This document shows positions 33,775-42,353 of a stretch of DNA of 64,000 nucleotides, one piece after another. The notes below the pieces were generated by a model. The model did not search any database. It had not been told where the DNA came from and was given only the letters and a program-made list of their open reading frames with translations. Within the stretch, counting starts at the first letter, position 1. Every line of letters begins with the position of its first letter. Made by a program: the position numbers and the translations under genes. This DNA is from Spirosoma oryzae (lineage in GTDB: Bacteria > Bacteroidota > Bacteroidia > Cytophagales > Spirosomataceae): assembly GCF_003002825.1 (NCBI RefSeq), contig NZ_PVTE01000005.1, positions 186,001 through 250,000 on the forward strand, in the 5' to 3' direction.

Positions 33775-33838
33775 GACAGGATTACAGGATTAGCAGGATT
33801 TAGATTGTACAAAATGCTGTCAATCATGTAATCCTGTC
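33775..33838. repeat. Stutter palindrome, ACAGGATT-word group
   Basis: GACAGGATTACA (33775-33786) pairs with TGTAATCCTGTC (33827-33838). The interior continues the word as GGATTAGCAGGATT before a non-repetitive stretch. It lies between the convergent ATPase and MFS genes and may act as a shared 3'-end structure; there are T's just before it (33767-33773) but no terminal U-tract. Confidence 0.6.
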
Positions 33839-33852
33839 AATACAATTTGTCC

Positions 33853-35181
33853 CTATGTTTTTCGGTAATGCCGTAATGTCAACAGCGCCGTCGCCATGGC
33901 GACCACGGCCAGGCATCCACCGAACAGGCCAATGGTGGGGGCGGTGAAATGCAGCAGCGCACTGCCCGCGAAATACGTGCCGGCGACGTCGCTCAGGTTG
34001 ACAAACGCCATGTACGTCGTGAACTGTGACCCTTCTACACCCTTGCGGCAAATCGCCATCAGCACTGGCATGGCAGCCGCACTCACCGCCGGGTCCATAA
34101 AGTACAGCACGACCAGACCCGTCCGGGCAACGTCGCGCTGGACCCAACTGGCCGACAATACATTGAAACTGATTAGATACACGGCTACGATACCCATAAC
34201 GACGATGAGCAGTCGACGAGCGCCGAAGTGGTCGGCAAGGCTACCGCCGATCAGGGCGACGGCGGTGGCCGCCAGCATCCCGTACGTACCCGTCAGCACA
34301 GATACGTCGGTATCGGCCCAGCCCAATTCGTCGATCAGATGGTGATTGTAGGCTCGTAGGAATAAAGCGTTACTGACATAAGCCAGGAGAATAGCACCGA
34401 ACAATAACATACTTTGCCGGGCAAATAAGCCCCTGAACAGCTCGCTAAACAGCCACTTGAAATCGTGATCGATATGCGTTGACGCGACTGCTTTCGACTG
34501 ATTGATGCGCATCCGATCCTGCGGTATGCCCTCGCTAAATAGAGGCAGTAGCCGATCGCCGGGTTGTTCACGAATAAAAACCATCAGGACGACCCCCGTC
34601 AGCAGAAACATGATCTGTAGTAGAGCCGCGCTATGAAAGCCGTAGTCGCGCAGAATGGTCGCGAACACGGCTGCGCCGATGCCCGTTCCGACCAGATACC
34701 CGGCTCGCATGAAGGCGTTGACCCGGCCGCGTTCGTCTTCTGGAATGACCGTGATCGCCATCGCATCGACACTGGCGTCCTGAATGGCGGCAAACACGCT
34801 ACGCAGGCAAAACAGCCAGCCCAACGTACTGACCTGCGCAATGGGATCACCCACGAACAGCAGTACGCAGGAAGCCAGTACCGTCATCAATTGCGAGCCG
34901 ACAACCCACGGTTTCCGCCGACCCATTGCCGACCCCTGGAACCGGTCGATCAGCGGTCCCCAGATAAACTGAAACGCCCACGGTAGACCGATAACGGCGA
35001 TAAACGACCCCACAACGTCGGGACTGACACCTTTTCCGGTAAAATAATTGGCCAGTGCCGTTAGATAAAAACCGGCCGGAATTCCCTGCATGACATACAG
35101 GTAAAAAAAGACACCATAGCGCAACGGGCGGCTCTGGCTAAGCGTCAGCGGATAACTGGGCGAGGGAAGGGCAATCTGCAT
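33853..35181 (-). CDS. AmpG-like MFS transporter
   Basis: 442 residues with 12 expected membrane helices. AmpG-type signatures: FFYLYVMQGIPAGFYLTAL in helix 1, PWAFQFIWGPLIDRFQ, MGRRKPWVVGSQL (the loop 2-3 MFS motif with basic residues), QDASVDAMAITVIPEDERGR between helices 4-5. AmpG imports muropeptides for cell-wall recycling; Bacteroidetes AmpG-like paralogues are often of unknown substrate. The shorter form and lack of neighbouring cell-wall genes leave the substrate open. No clean promoter seen upstream. Confidence 0.8.
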   Translation of the reverse strand: MQIALPSPSYPLTLSQSRPLRYGVFFYLYVMQGIPAGFYLTALANYFTGKGVSPDVVGSFIAVIGLPWAFQFIWGPLIDRFQGSAMGRRKPWVVGSQLMTVLASCVLLFVGDPIAQVSTLGWLFCLRSVFAAIQDASVDAMAITVIPEDERGRVNAFMRAGYLVGTGIGAAVFATILRDYGFHSAALLQIMFLLTGVVLMVFIREQPGDRLLPLFSEGIPQDRMRINQSKAVASTHIDHDFKWLFSELFRGLFARQSMLLFGAILLAYVSNALFLRAYNHHLIDELGWADTDVSVLTGTYGMLAATAVALIGGSLADHFGARRLLIVVMGIVAVYLISFNVLSASWVQRDVARTGLVVLYFMDPAVSAAAMPVLMAICRKGVEGSQFTTYMAFVNLSDVAGTYFAGSALLHFTAPTIGLFGGCLAVVAMATALLTLRHYRKT

Positions 35182-35581
35182 GGGTTGAGGAAGGAATAAT
35201 CGGCACGATTATAGATCGTATAGCTGGCGTAACCTACTCATGCACAGGCCAGACTGTTATCGTACGGATTGTGCAGTCGAGATGTTTGAAAAGTAGGTGA
35301 ACTATCGCAGAAAAAATCCGTTTGACTATTGCAGGACCCGGAGAATCTCCCGATGTTTGTCCGCTATTTTTGTCAGTTCACAACCGATGGGTAAGCTCGT
35401 TCTCATACCGACCTTCTTCCATACTACGCCCTTCCGGTTTAGGTCCGTATGGACCATATAGCATTATTTACCTACGTGGTAAATCAGTTTCGCCCCCTTT
35501 TCCGTTTACATAGTCCAACCACATTCACGACGCGGATAACAACGTCTCCGCAGCGGCCGTAAGGCTGCACAATCAACGACG
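35182..35581. other. 400-bp non-coding gap
   Basis: No convincing gene. A TATTTTTG at 35365-35372 matches the -7 consensus on the plus strand but lacks a TTG at proper distance and is 210 bases from the next start, so a long leader or no promoter are both possible. The stretch is between divergent genes and must hold both promoters. Confidence 0.4.
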
Positions 35582-36292
35582 ATGATTAAGCCAGAAGTAG
35601 TCAACGACCAGTACATTGTTCAGGTAGCCAGCGAAAACCATCTGCGACTGGCAGAAGCCATTTGCCATGAGATGGAAGAAAGTGCGAAAGCACGCGGAAC
35701 CGGTATTGCCAAACGGTCGCCGATATACGTCATGGAAAAGATGCTCGAAGGCAAAGCGATTATCGCGCTGACCCTGACGGGCGAGTGGGTTGGGTTTTGT
35801 TACATCGAAACCTGGGACCACGGCAAGTTCGTGGCGAACTCAGGGCTGATCGTACATCCCGAACACCGGAAAAGCGGTATCGCAACGCGCATCAAAGCCA
35901 AAGCGTTCGAACTGTCGCGGACGATGTTTCCAACGGCCAAGATTATCGGTATCACGACGAGCCTGGCCGTGATGAAAATTAATTCCGATCTGGGCTATCA
36001 TCCGGTGACACTAAGTGAACTGCCCGGCGACGATTCGTTCTGGAAAGGCTGTCAGACGTGTACGAACTTCGATATTCTGACGCGTACGAACCGGAAGCAC
36101 TGTCTGTGTACGGGTATGCTGTACGATCCGGAAGAACATCGTAAAGAGGAGAAAAAAGAGAAGTGGAATTTCCTGACCGAATCAACCTTGTACGAACGCT
36201 GGATGCGTATCAAGAAAGGTATCCTGATGCGTCTGCACATCGACCGGGCGCGCACACGGTCGCGGGAGCGCGAACTGGAAGCTGCGCACTGA
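35582..36292 (+). CDS. GNAT-family N-acetyltransferase with cysteine motif
   Basis: 236 residues. The GNAT core covers about 12-150: VQVASENHLRLAEAICHEME, the strand pair AIIALTLTGEWVGFCYIETW, then the acetyl-CoA loop VHPEHRKSGIATRIKAKA (the R/Q-x-x-G-x-G/A motif as R-K-S-G-I-A). The C-terminal part has four cysteines in GCQTCTNFDIL and HCLCTGMLYDP, followed by a basic tail. From memory, proteins of this shape are found beside argininosuccinate synthase genes in Bacteroidetes and may be N-acetylglutamate-type synthases; here there is no arginine gene next to it. The cysteines could bind metal or form disulfides. Confidence 0.75.
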   Translation: MIKPEVVNDQYIVQVASENHLRLAEAICHEMEESAKARGTGIAKRSPIYVMEKMLEGKAIIALTLTGEWVGFCYIETWDHGKFVANSGLIVHPEHRKSGIATRIKAKAFELSRTMFPTAKIIGITTSLAVMKINSDLGYHPVTLSELPGDDSFWKGCQTCTNFDILTRTNRKHCLCTGMLYDPEEHRKEEKKEKWNFLTESTLYERWMRIKKGILMRLHIDRARTRSRERELEAAH

Positions 36293-36337
36293 TTATTCGG
36301 TTTACTGTTTTCGGTATGCGGTGATCGCATATAGATG

Positions 36338-36371
36338 AAAGCCCTGCTGATTATCAGCGGGGCTTTTTGTT
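36338..36371 (+). terminator. Terminator after the GNAT gene
   Basis: AAAGCCCTGCTGAT pairs with ATCAGCGGGGCTTT (one wobble) and runs into TTTTTGTTT. A short CGGTTTAC-word remnant (36292-36330, left half only) lies before it. Confidence 0.8.
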
Positions 36372-36444
36372 TGGTCACCGATAGTTAAGTCGGGCTGGGC
36401 AACGTCTTTGTTGGGTAGGTTCTTCAGAAAACACTGCTTCCGTT

Positions 36445-37827
36445 ATGACTGCCTTTTCGCTCGACCGCCGTCACTTCCTGCTGGGTTCGGCCGCTTCATT
36501 AGCCTTGAGTACACTCGACACAAGTGGTTTGCCGCTCGGCTCGCTGGCCAAAACCTACCGCGTCGCCTTGATCGGTACGGGCTGGTATGGGAAAAGCGAT
36601 CTGTTTCGGTTGATTCAGGTGGCTCCCGTCGAAGTGATTGCCCTGTGTGACGTCGATCAGCATCAACTTGACGAAGCGGGAAAACTGGTTAGTCAGCGGC
36701 AGAAATCGGGTAAAGTACCGAAGCTGTATGGCGACTACCGGAAGCTGCTGTCCGAGAATCAGCTCGACATTGTGCTGATCGGGACACCCGACCACTGGCA
36801 CGCCCTGCCCATGATCGAAGCCGTCAAGTCGGGCGCCCATGTCTATGTGCAGAAGCCAATTAGCGTCGACGTACTGGAAGGGGAGGCCATGGTGGCAGCC
36901 GCGCGTAAGTATGGCAAGGTCGTGCAGGTCGGGACGCAGCGCAAAAGTACCCCGCACCTGATCGACGCCAAGAAAAACATTGTCGACGCCGGACTGCTGG
37001 GCAACATCAAGCATGTGGAGATGTGCTGCTACTACCACATGCGCAACAACGGCAATCCGCCGGTCGAGCCGGTTCCTGCCTTTTTCGACTACGAGATGTG
37101 GACCGGTCCCGCGCCGAAGCGTCCCTACGACGGCCTGCCGCACATTCGCTGGTGGCGGACGTTTACCGAATACGGCAACGGCATCATGGGCGATATGTGC
37201 GTACATATGTTCGACACCGTCCGCTGGATGCTGAAGCTGGGCTGGCCGAAACGTGTCAGTTCGACCGGGGGTATCTACGTGCAGAAAGAAGGAAAATCGA
37301 ATATCTCCGATACGCAGTCGGCCCTGTTTGAGTACGACGGCCTGAACTGTGTCTGGCAGCACCGGACCTGGGGTACGCCCAATAATCCCGACTACCCGTG
37401 GTCGTTTACGCTGTACGGCGACAAGGGTACGCTTTGGGCCAGCACGATGAGCTACGACTTCATTCCCGAAGGTAAAGACGGCCCGACGAAAGGAGAGAAG
37501 ATTCACAAAGATGTCGTCTACGAAAAAGAGAAATACCCCGAAGACCTGAACGAAGACCGAATCGAGTTGAACGCAGCCCCGGCTACCCGCCTGCACATGC
37601 TCGATTTTCTGGCGGCTATCGAGAGGAACGGCCGCCCTATTGCCGACATCGAAGAAGGCCACATCTCGACGGCAAGCTGTATTCTGGCAAACCTCTCCAT
37701 GAAAACCGGCCGCCCACTGGTCTACGACCCGCAAAAGCGCGAAGTCGTCGGTGATCCGGAAGCCACCAAATTATTGCAACGCCCGTACCGGCAACCCTGG
37801 GTTCACCCCACCCGGCAGAAAGTCTGA
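36445..37827 (+). CDS. Gfo/Idh/MocA-family oxidoreductase, Tat-exported
   Basis: 460 residues. The N-terminus DRRHFLLGSAASLALSTLD is a twin-arginine signal, so the protein folds with its NAD(P) cofactor before export. The Rossmann domain has YRVALIGTGWYGKSD, VIALCDVDQHQL, IVLIGTPDHWHALPMIEAVK and the catalytic-lysine motif VQKPISVDV (EKP equivalent). The C-terminal alpha/beta domain contains MWTGPAPKRPYDGLPHIRWW and YGNGIMGDMCVHMFDTVRWM, common in the large Bacteroidetes group of secreted family members. Related exported enzymes act on sugars or glycosides through NAD recycling, for example GH109-type. Substrate unknown. Confidence 0.88.
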   Translation: MTAFSLDRRHFLLGSAASLALSTLDTSGLPLGSLAKTYRVALIGTGWYGKSDLFRLIQVAPVEVIALCDVDQHQLDEAGKLVSQRQKSGKVPKLYGDYRKLLSENQLDIVLIGTPDHWHALPMIEAVKSGAHVYVQKPISVDVLEGEAMVAAARKYGKVVQVGTQRKSTPHLIDAKKNIVDAGLLGNIKHVEMCCYYHMRNNGNPPVEPVPAFFDYEMWTGPAPKRPYDGLPHIRWWRTFTEYGNGIMGDMCVHMFDTVRWMLKLGWPKRVSSTGGIYVQKEGKSNISDTQSALFEYDGLNCVWQHRTWGTPNNPDYPWSFTLYGDKGTLWASTMSYDFIPEGKDGPTKGEKIHKDVVYEKEKYPEDLNEDRIELNAAPATRLHMLDFLAAIERNGRPIADIEEGHISTASCILANLSMKTGRPLVYDPQKREVVGDPEATKLLQRPYRQPWVHPTRQKV

Positions 37828-37833
37828 TCGCGT

Positions 37834-37867
37834 AGACCTAAACGATTTCAAAAAACCGTTTAGGTCT
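37834..37867 (+). terminator. AGACCTAAA-type hairpin after the oxidoreductase gene
   Basis: AGACCTAAACGATTT and AAACCGTTTAGGTCT pair with one mismatch around four bases. Same family as the hairpin at 31191-31223, and again just behind a stop codon. Confidence 0.6.
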
Positions 37868-37884
37868 GTCAGCTACATATCAAG

Positions 37885-38400
37885 ATGATTCAGGCAATTT
37901 TCATTACACAACCAGCGAGTGGTGAACATCGGGAAAAAATTATTGATGTGCCATTTAGGGAGCATGTTATTAGGCCCTGGAGCTGGGTGCTCTTTTGTAA
38001 GGATGACTATACGGAATGGGTTGCCTGCCTGCATGGAGGAGAGAATGCCTATCGACACGTTGACGTAGTCGGTACCCTTGCCTTTGTAATTGCGGATGGC
38101 CAAGGCTATTTTATAGATGGTCAAACGGAGGAGCTCATTTACTACACAGCAGAAAGCACAATCAGGAGCGTAGTCGCTGATGATCAGAATGGCCTTTTTG
38201 CGTATACGTCAGATGAGGGCGATTTATTGGTGATTGACCAGTCGTTTGTGCCCCGGCCTGTATCGCTACCTTTTCAGTTTTACACGATTAAGCTTGAGAA
38301 AATCGCAGGTAAATTTTTAGTGGTAACGTACGAGGACAGAACCACTAATGAATTCAAAACAGCCTGGGTTGACATGACGGAAGCTGGAGCCACTCGTTGA
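37885..38400 (+). CDS. Uncharacterised cytosolic protein
   Basis: 171 residues with no signal peptide or membrane helix. It is beta-rich with repeated strand-turn units (VGTLAFVIADGQGYFIDGQT, SVVADDQNGLFAYTSDEGDL, FYTIKLEKIAGKFLVVTYED), which suggests a small propeller-like or beta-sandwich protein. No known family recognised. The codon use is more AT-rich than that of neighbouring genes, suggesting recent acquisition. It is isolated between the hairpin after the oxidoreductase and the SDR gene. Confidence 0.6.
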   Translation: MIQAIFITQPASGEHREKIIDVPFREHVIRPWSWVLFCKDDYTEWVACLHGGENAYRHVDVVGTLAFVIADGQGYFIDGQTEELIYYTAESTIRSVVADDQNGLFAYTSDEGDLLVIDQSFVPRPVSLPFQFYTIKLEKIAGKFLVVTYEDRTTNEFKTAWVDMTEAGATR

Positions 38401-38480
38401 TTTTCTCATAACCGTAGCAGGGTGCTGCGCGTTAGGCAAAGACGGTGGTCGGATAAATGGCGACTGTCTGTACGAACGTT

Positions 38481-39509
38481 ATGAATAAATCGACTGGTCC
38501 CCCCTTGCTCTGGACACTGTTGGGTGTTGGCGCTGCCGTTGCCGCCCGCGCCTATGTAAAGCATCAGCGGACGATGCGTTTCGCTGGTAAAACCGTCGTT
38601 ATCACGGGTGGGTCGCGTGGGCTGGGGCTAGTTATGGCCCGGCAGTTTGCACAAGAAGGCGCTAACGTCGCCATTTGTGCGCGCGATGCCGATGAGCTGG
38701 TTCGGGCCGAAGCGGACCTGCTTCAATACGGCACCGACATCCTGGCCATCACCTGCGACCTGACCCACAAACCCGATATTGACGCCTTTATCACGACCGT
38801 CGAGCAACAGTTCGGACCCATTGACGTGCTGGTCAACAACGCGGGTGTCATCAGTGTATCGCCCTACGAAAATACTACGGAGGCCGATTTCAAGCTGGCG
38901 ATGGACAGTAACTTCTGGGCCGCCTACCGAACCGTCGAGGCTGTCCTGCCCGGTATGCGGGATCACGCCCGGACGCACCCCTGCCGTATCGTCAACATTA
39001 CGTCGATCGGGGGGAAAGTGGCGATTCCGCATATGGCACCGTATTCAGCCAGTAAGTTTGCGCTGGTGGGTTACTCGGAAAGTATCCGGGCTGAACTGCT
39101 GAAGGACGGTATTCTGGTCACGACGGTTTGTCCCGGCCTGATTCGGACGGGTAGCCCGCGTCATGCCATCGTCAAGGGGCAAAACGAGAAGGAATATGCC
39201 TGGTTTAAAATTGCCGATGCGCTGCCGTTGCTGACGGTTAGCGCCGAAGAATGTGCCCGGCAAGTGCTTGACGCCTGCCGGATTGGGCGGGCGCAGGTTG
39301 TCGTGTCGCTACCCGCCAGGATGCTGACCGCACTGCACAGCCTGATGCCGGGGCTGTTCATGGACACGCTGTCGGTCGTCAATCGGCTACTACCTGCTCC
39401 CGGCGGTATCGGCGAAGCCAGCGCGAAGGGATACGAGAGTGAATCGGCAATTTCACGTTCGTTCGTTGCCACGCTGGCCGATCAGGCTGCAGAAGCAAAT
39501 AATGAGTAG
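38481..39509 (+). CDS. Membrane-anchored SDR-family oxidoreductase
   Basis: 342 residues from ATG 38481. An N-terminal helix (LLWTLLGVGAAVAARAYV) anchors it. The classical SDR core has the cofactor motif VVITGGSRGLGLVMARQFA (TGxxxGxG), VLVNNAGVISVS (NNAG), catalytic Ser in VNITSIGGKVA and the YxxxK motif in YSASKFALVGYSE, followed by VCPGLIRTGS. An acidic-free NADP-like site (ARDADELVRAEADL, R after the second strand) suggests NADPH. The C-terminal 90 residues extend beyond the core. Substrate unknown. Confidence 0.88.
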   Translation: MNKSTGPPLLWTLLGVGAAVAARAYVKHQRTMRFAGKTVVITGGSRGLGLVMARQFAQEGANVAICARDADELVRAEADLLQYGTDILAITCDLTHKPDIDAFITTVEQQFGPIDVLVNNAGVISVSPYENTTEADFKLAMDSNFWAAYRTVEAVLPGMRDHARTHPCRIVNITSIGGKVAIPHMAPYSASKFALVGYSESIRAELLKDGILVTTVCPGLIRTGSPRHAIVKGQNEKEYAWFKIADALPLLTVSAEECARQVLDACRIGRAQVVVSLPARMLTALHSLMPGLFMDTLSVVNRLLPAPGGIGEASAKGYESESAISRSFVATLADQAAEANNE

Positions 39510-39623
39510 GGGATAAGCTCACCGCTATCATGAGCCAGTTAGCCTGTTTTGGCGTGAAAATGTCGTATTGTACTAGACGTTAGTGAGCAGAGAACGGCTA
39601 TATTGACGTTAAATAAAGGCGAT

Positions 39624-39851
39624 ATGGTTACTACTAAACTCACCAACTTACAACTGGAGTTAATCCAGACCTTCTCCTACACGTTGCCCGATGAGCAAAT
39701 GATTGAAATTCGTCAGCTGCTGGCTAAGTACTTTCTAGATAAGGCTGATGCAGAAATGGATCGACTGTGGCAAGAAAATGCTTGGGATGAAAATACCATC
39801 GACGAGTGGGCTAAAGGGCATGACAGAACCCCCTACAAGCCGCAGGCATGA
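39624..39851 (+). CDS. Antitoxin-like partner of the second PIN toxin
   Basis: 75 residues from ATG 39624. Helical and acidic: LTNLQLELIQTFSYTLPDEQ, MIEIRQLLAKYFLDKADAEM, DRLWQENAWDENTIDEWAKG. This 'LQLELL..F....EQ...I...L..YF..KA....D.LW....' layout is typical of Bacteroidetes antitoxins encoded before PIN genes. Its stop overlaps the toxin's start (ATGA), giving translational coupling. Function inferred from this pairing. Confidence 0.75.
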   Translation: MVTTKLTNLQLELIQTFSYTLPDEQMIEIRQLLAKYFLDKADAEMDRLWQENAWDENTIDEWAKGHDRTPYKPQA

Positions 39852-40282
39852 GGATTGTTCTGGATACAAATAGCCTACTGGCGGCCCTGCCCAAAGCGTC
39901 ACGGTACCGATCCATAATCTCAGCATTAACTACGGGACGTATTGAGTTAGTTGTAAGCACGGCCATCCTGTTAGAGTACCAGGAGATACTAACCCGTAAG
40001 ACGAACGAGATTGTCGCTAACAATTTTCTGGAGTTCATGGCCAAACTGCCCAACGTTGTTCGGGTCGACACGCCGTTCATGTGGGGAATCATCGAGGCTG
40101 ATCCTGATGATAATAAATTTGTCGATGCTGGACTAATCGCCGGTGCTGATTGTGTGGTAACGTTTGATAATCACTTTACTATACTAAAGTCGCATCCATT
40201 CCCTGCTATGGATGTTCTAAATCCAGACCAGCTACTGACTAAACTGGAGGAGTTGACCTCAGGTAACGAAAACAGGCCGTAG
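39848..40282 (+). CDS. PIN-domain toxin (putative toxin-antitoxin component, PIN family)
   Basis: 144 residues. PIN signatures: VLDTNSLLAALPK (first Asp at residue 6), STAILLEYQEILTRK (Glu), EADPDDNKFVDAGLIAGADC (paired Asp, 'DPDDNKF.D.A..A.A'), VTFDNHF near the end. This is the subfamily of single-stranded RNases annotated as toxin components of the TIGR00305 type, different from the VapC at 8036. It overlaps the antitoxin by four bases and ends within a bidirectional terminator. Confidence 0.88.
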   Translation: MRIVLDTNSLLAALPKASRYRSIISALTTGRIELVVSTAILLEYQEILTRKTNEIVANNFLEFMAKLPNVVRVDTPFMWGIIEADPDDNKFVDAGLIAGADCVVTFDNHFTILKSHPFPAMDVLNPDQLLTKLEELTSGNENRP

Positions 40283-40308
40283 CTTCCGATTTGCTACGGC
40301 CTGTTTTT
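40269..40308. terminator. Bidirectional terminator between PIN toxin and PUL
   Basis: AAAACAGGCCGTAGC (40269-40283) pairs perfectly with 40293-40307 around nine bases. T-runs are present on both sides (TTTTT on plus, TTTTCGTT on minus). It covers the toxin stop codon and closes the minus-strand PUL. Confidence 0.85.
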
Positions 40309-42315
40309 CTATTGACCTCCGATGACGGGAAACTGGGCGATGCGGAGGTTGGTGCAGCCGTAGGGAATCAGGGTAATTTCTTCGACGGTTTCGTCGGCGT
40401 CGATGCCGTAAATGGCGCTGTACGGCATGGGGCCGGTCATGTCGTTGTACAGTTGCCAGGTCGGGATGCGCCGGGCGCGGGCTTTGATGGTCAACGGCGC
40501 TTTGTCCGGATTCCAGGGATAGATTGCGACCGGGCCGGTATTGCTCACCGGGAACGCACTGTCGAGTTTGTCGTTGGCCACGTTGAGTAATCCATAGTTC
40601 CAGGGTGTTGTAGGGCGAAGTTCGGTGTAGGTATCGCCGTAGTCGATCGGATCTTTTTTGTTGGTGATCTGTTTCGCGGTTTCTCCGATTTTCAGCGCGT
40701 ACACCAACGGCCCCCGTTCTACCGACATCGAGTTTTCGTACCACCGGTTCCGGCTGATGTGCATGGGTAGCTGTAACTCGACCACGTCGCCTGATTTCCA
40801 CGTTCGGTTGATCGTGGCGATTCGGTTACCAGTCAGCTCCTGCACGGTTTTACCGTTGACACGGATAGCCGCTTTTTTGCACCAGGCAGGAATGCGTAGC
40901 TGAAAGGGAAACGCCACGTCCTTGGTGCTATTCTCAACCGTGACTGTAAACCGAACGGTCTCTTCGAACGGATAATTCGTTTCTTCACTGATCGTTACCG
41001 GTACGCCCTTACCAACCGTGGCTCTGACTTCGCTCGGTGAATAAATCAGGGCCGCAATACCGTTATTCGTCTGTCCCGCCGTTCCGGTACTGTACCACAA
41101 ATTCTGCGTGAATTTGGGCCAGCCCTGGTGCATGTTCGACGTACAGCAGGCATAGCCCGTCAGGAGGCCGAAGCAGACGTCGGTACCACCGTGGTTGTCG
41201 CGGAAGTTGCGCATGTGCCGGGTGGCCATTACCTGATTGGCCTGCTGAAAATACTGCCGCCCCATGTAATCGTCGGTGGCCTGCGTCGGTAGCGCGTTGA
41301 AGGCGATCCGTTCCAGTTGATCGGCGTAAGCGAGATCGCCGGAGATTTCGAGCATGCTTTCGAGCGAAAACAGCATTTCGACTGCCGAACAGAACTCCGA
41401 TCCCTGCGTGGGATCGCTACCATGCAGGGCTTCGTCGCCACCGAACAGGCCGTGTGCCATGCCGTTGTACGTCCCCAGATCAGCCAGTCCTTTCTTCGAC
41501 GCTTTCCGGTACTTTTCGTCGGGATGCTGCTGATAGTACACCAGCGGTTCTTTAAATCCCTGCGCCAGATTGACGCAGTGGATACTTCCTTTCCGGCTCA
41601 GCAGATCGGTGTTCAGAAAGGCATTGGTATAATCGAAGGTTTGTTTATGGATCAGGTCGCCCAGGGTGAGCAGGAACTTGTCGCCCGTGATGCCGTACAG
41701 CCAGTAGACGACCTGCAGGTTGTCGCCACCCCGGTAGCGGCCCCAGAACGTCCAGTGGTCGAGCGGTTTTTTGGGTAGTTCGGCCAGTTGGTAGCGAAAG
41801 TAGCGGGTCATCAGGTTAATGACGCGTTTGTCGCCGGTTGCCGAATAATATTGCTTCAGTACTTTGAGCATCACCATTTTCGGCCACCAGTCGCGGCTGT
41901 TGTCGCGCTGAATGCCGGGTTCGGGACTGTAGTCTTTCGATGGACCGAAATAGCCGTCGGGTTGCTGACTGTTGAGCGTCCACTCGACCCAGGGTTTGGT
42001 TTTGGCAATCAGCGTTTTGTCGTCTAGAATGTAGGCCAGGGGAAGTAAGCCGTCGATCCAGTACGGGCCGCGTTCCCATTGGTCGCCGTCGCCACCCAGC
42101 CAGCCATTGCGCTGATTCATCACCAGTGGATATAGACTGTCGAGTTGCCCCGTGGCCCCGTCGCGCTGCCGTACCAGCATCTCACGCAGCCAGCCCTTCG
42201 GCCGAATGGCACCCAGCGGTAATTCGCGATACGGATTGCGGTTAACGGGTTTCTGCTGACCAAACCCGGTCAGGCTAACAAGCAGTAAGAGCAGGAGTGA
42301 ATGTAGACGGGTCAT
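40309..42315 (-). CDS. GH127-type beta-L-arabinofuranosidase family protein
   Basis: 668 residues with signal peptide (LLLLLLVSLTGFGQ). The alpha/alpha toroid of the former DUF1680 family is recognisable: WWPKMVMLKVLKQYYSATGD, RYRGGDNLQVVYWLYGITGD, LGTYNGMAHGLFGGDEAL, SEFCSAVEMLFSLESMLEIS, then ACCTSNMHQGWPKFTQNLWY with the paired cysteines found near the zinc/nucleophile site of GH127, and C-terminal beta modules (PFQLRIPAWCKKAAIRVNG, ENSMSVERGPLVYALKIG). GH127 enzymes hydrolyse beta-L-arabinofuranosides using a Zn-bound cysteine; the related GH146 shares this. The C-terminal positions differ from well-studied members, so linkage specificity is inference. Last gene of the PUL. Confidence 0.85.
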   Translation of the reverse strand: MTRLHSLLLLLLVSLTGFGQQKPVNRNPYRELPLGAIRPKGWLREMLVRQRDGATGQLDSLYPLVMNQRNGWLGGDGDQWERGPYWIDGLLPLAYILDDKTLIAKTKPWVEWTLNSQQPDGYFGPSKDYSPEPGIQRDNSRDWWPKMVMLKVLKQYYSATGDKRVINLMTRYFRYQLAELPKKPLDHWTFWGRYRGGDNLQVVYWLYGITGDKFLLTLGDLIHKQTFDYTNAFLNTDLLSRKGSIHCVNLAQGFKEPLVYYQQHPDEKYRKASKKGLADLGTYNGMAHGLFGGDEALHGSDPTQGSEFCSAVEMLFSLESMLEISGDLAYADQLERIAFNALPTQATDDYMGRQYFQQANQVMATRHMRNFRDNHGGTDVCFGLLTGYACCTSNMHQGWPKFTQNLWYSTGTAGQTNNGIAALIYSPSEVRATVGKGVPVTISEETNYPFEETVRFTVTVENSTKDVAFPFQLRIPAWCKKAAIRVNGKTVQELTGNRIATINRTWKSGDVVELQLPMHISRNRWYENSMSVERGPLVYALKIGETAKQITNKKDPIDYGDTYTELRPTTPWNYGLLNVANDKLDSAFPVSNTGPVAIYPWNPDKAPLTIKARARRIPTWQLYNDMTGPMPYSAIYGIDADETVEEITLIPYGCTNLRIAQFPVIGGQ

Positions 42316-42353
42316 AGGTTGGGTTGATTATTTGGTAGCGGGTATCCCCCCGC

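Noticed and set aside
35322-35513. 63-codon plus-strand frame in the gap before the GNAT gene
   Set aside because: Proline/serine-rich translation without features; more likely chance.
36499-37734. 411-codon minus-strand open frame across the Gfo/Idh/MocA gene
   Set aside because: Antisense shadow; the plus-strand protein has all family motifs.
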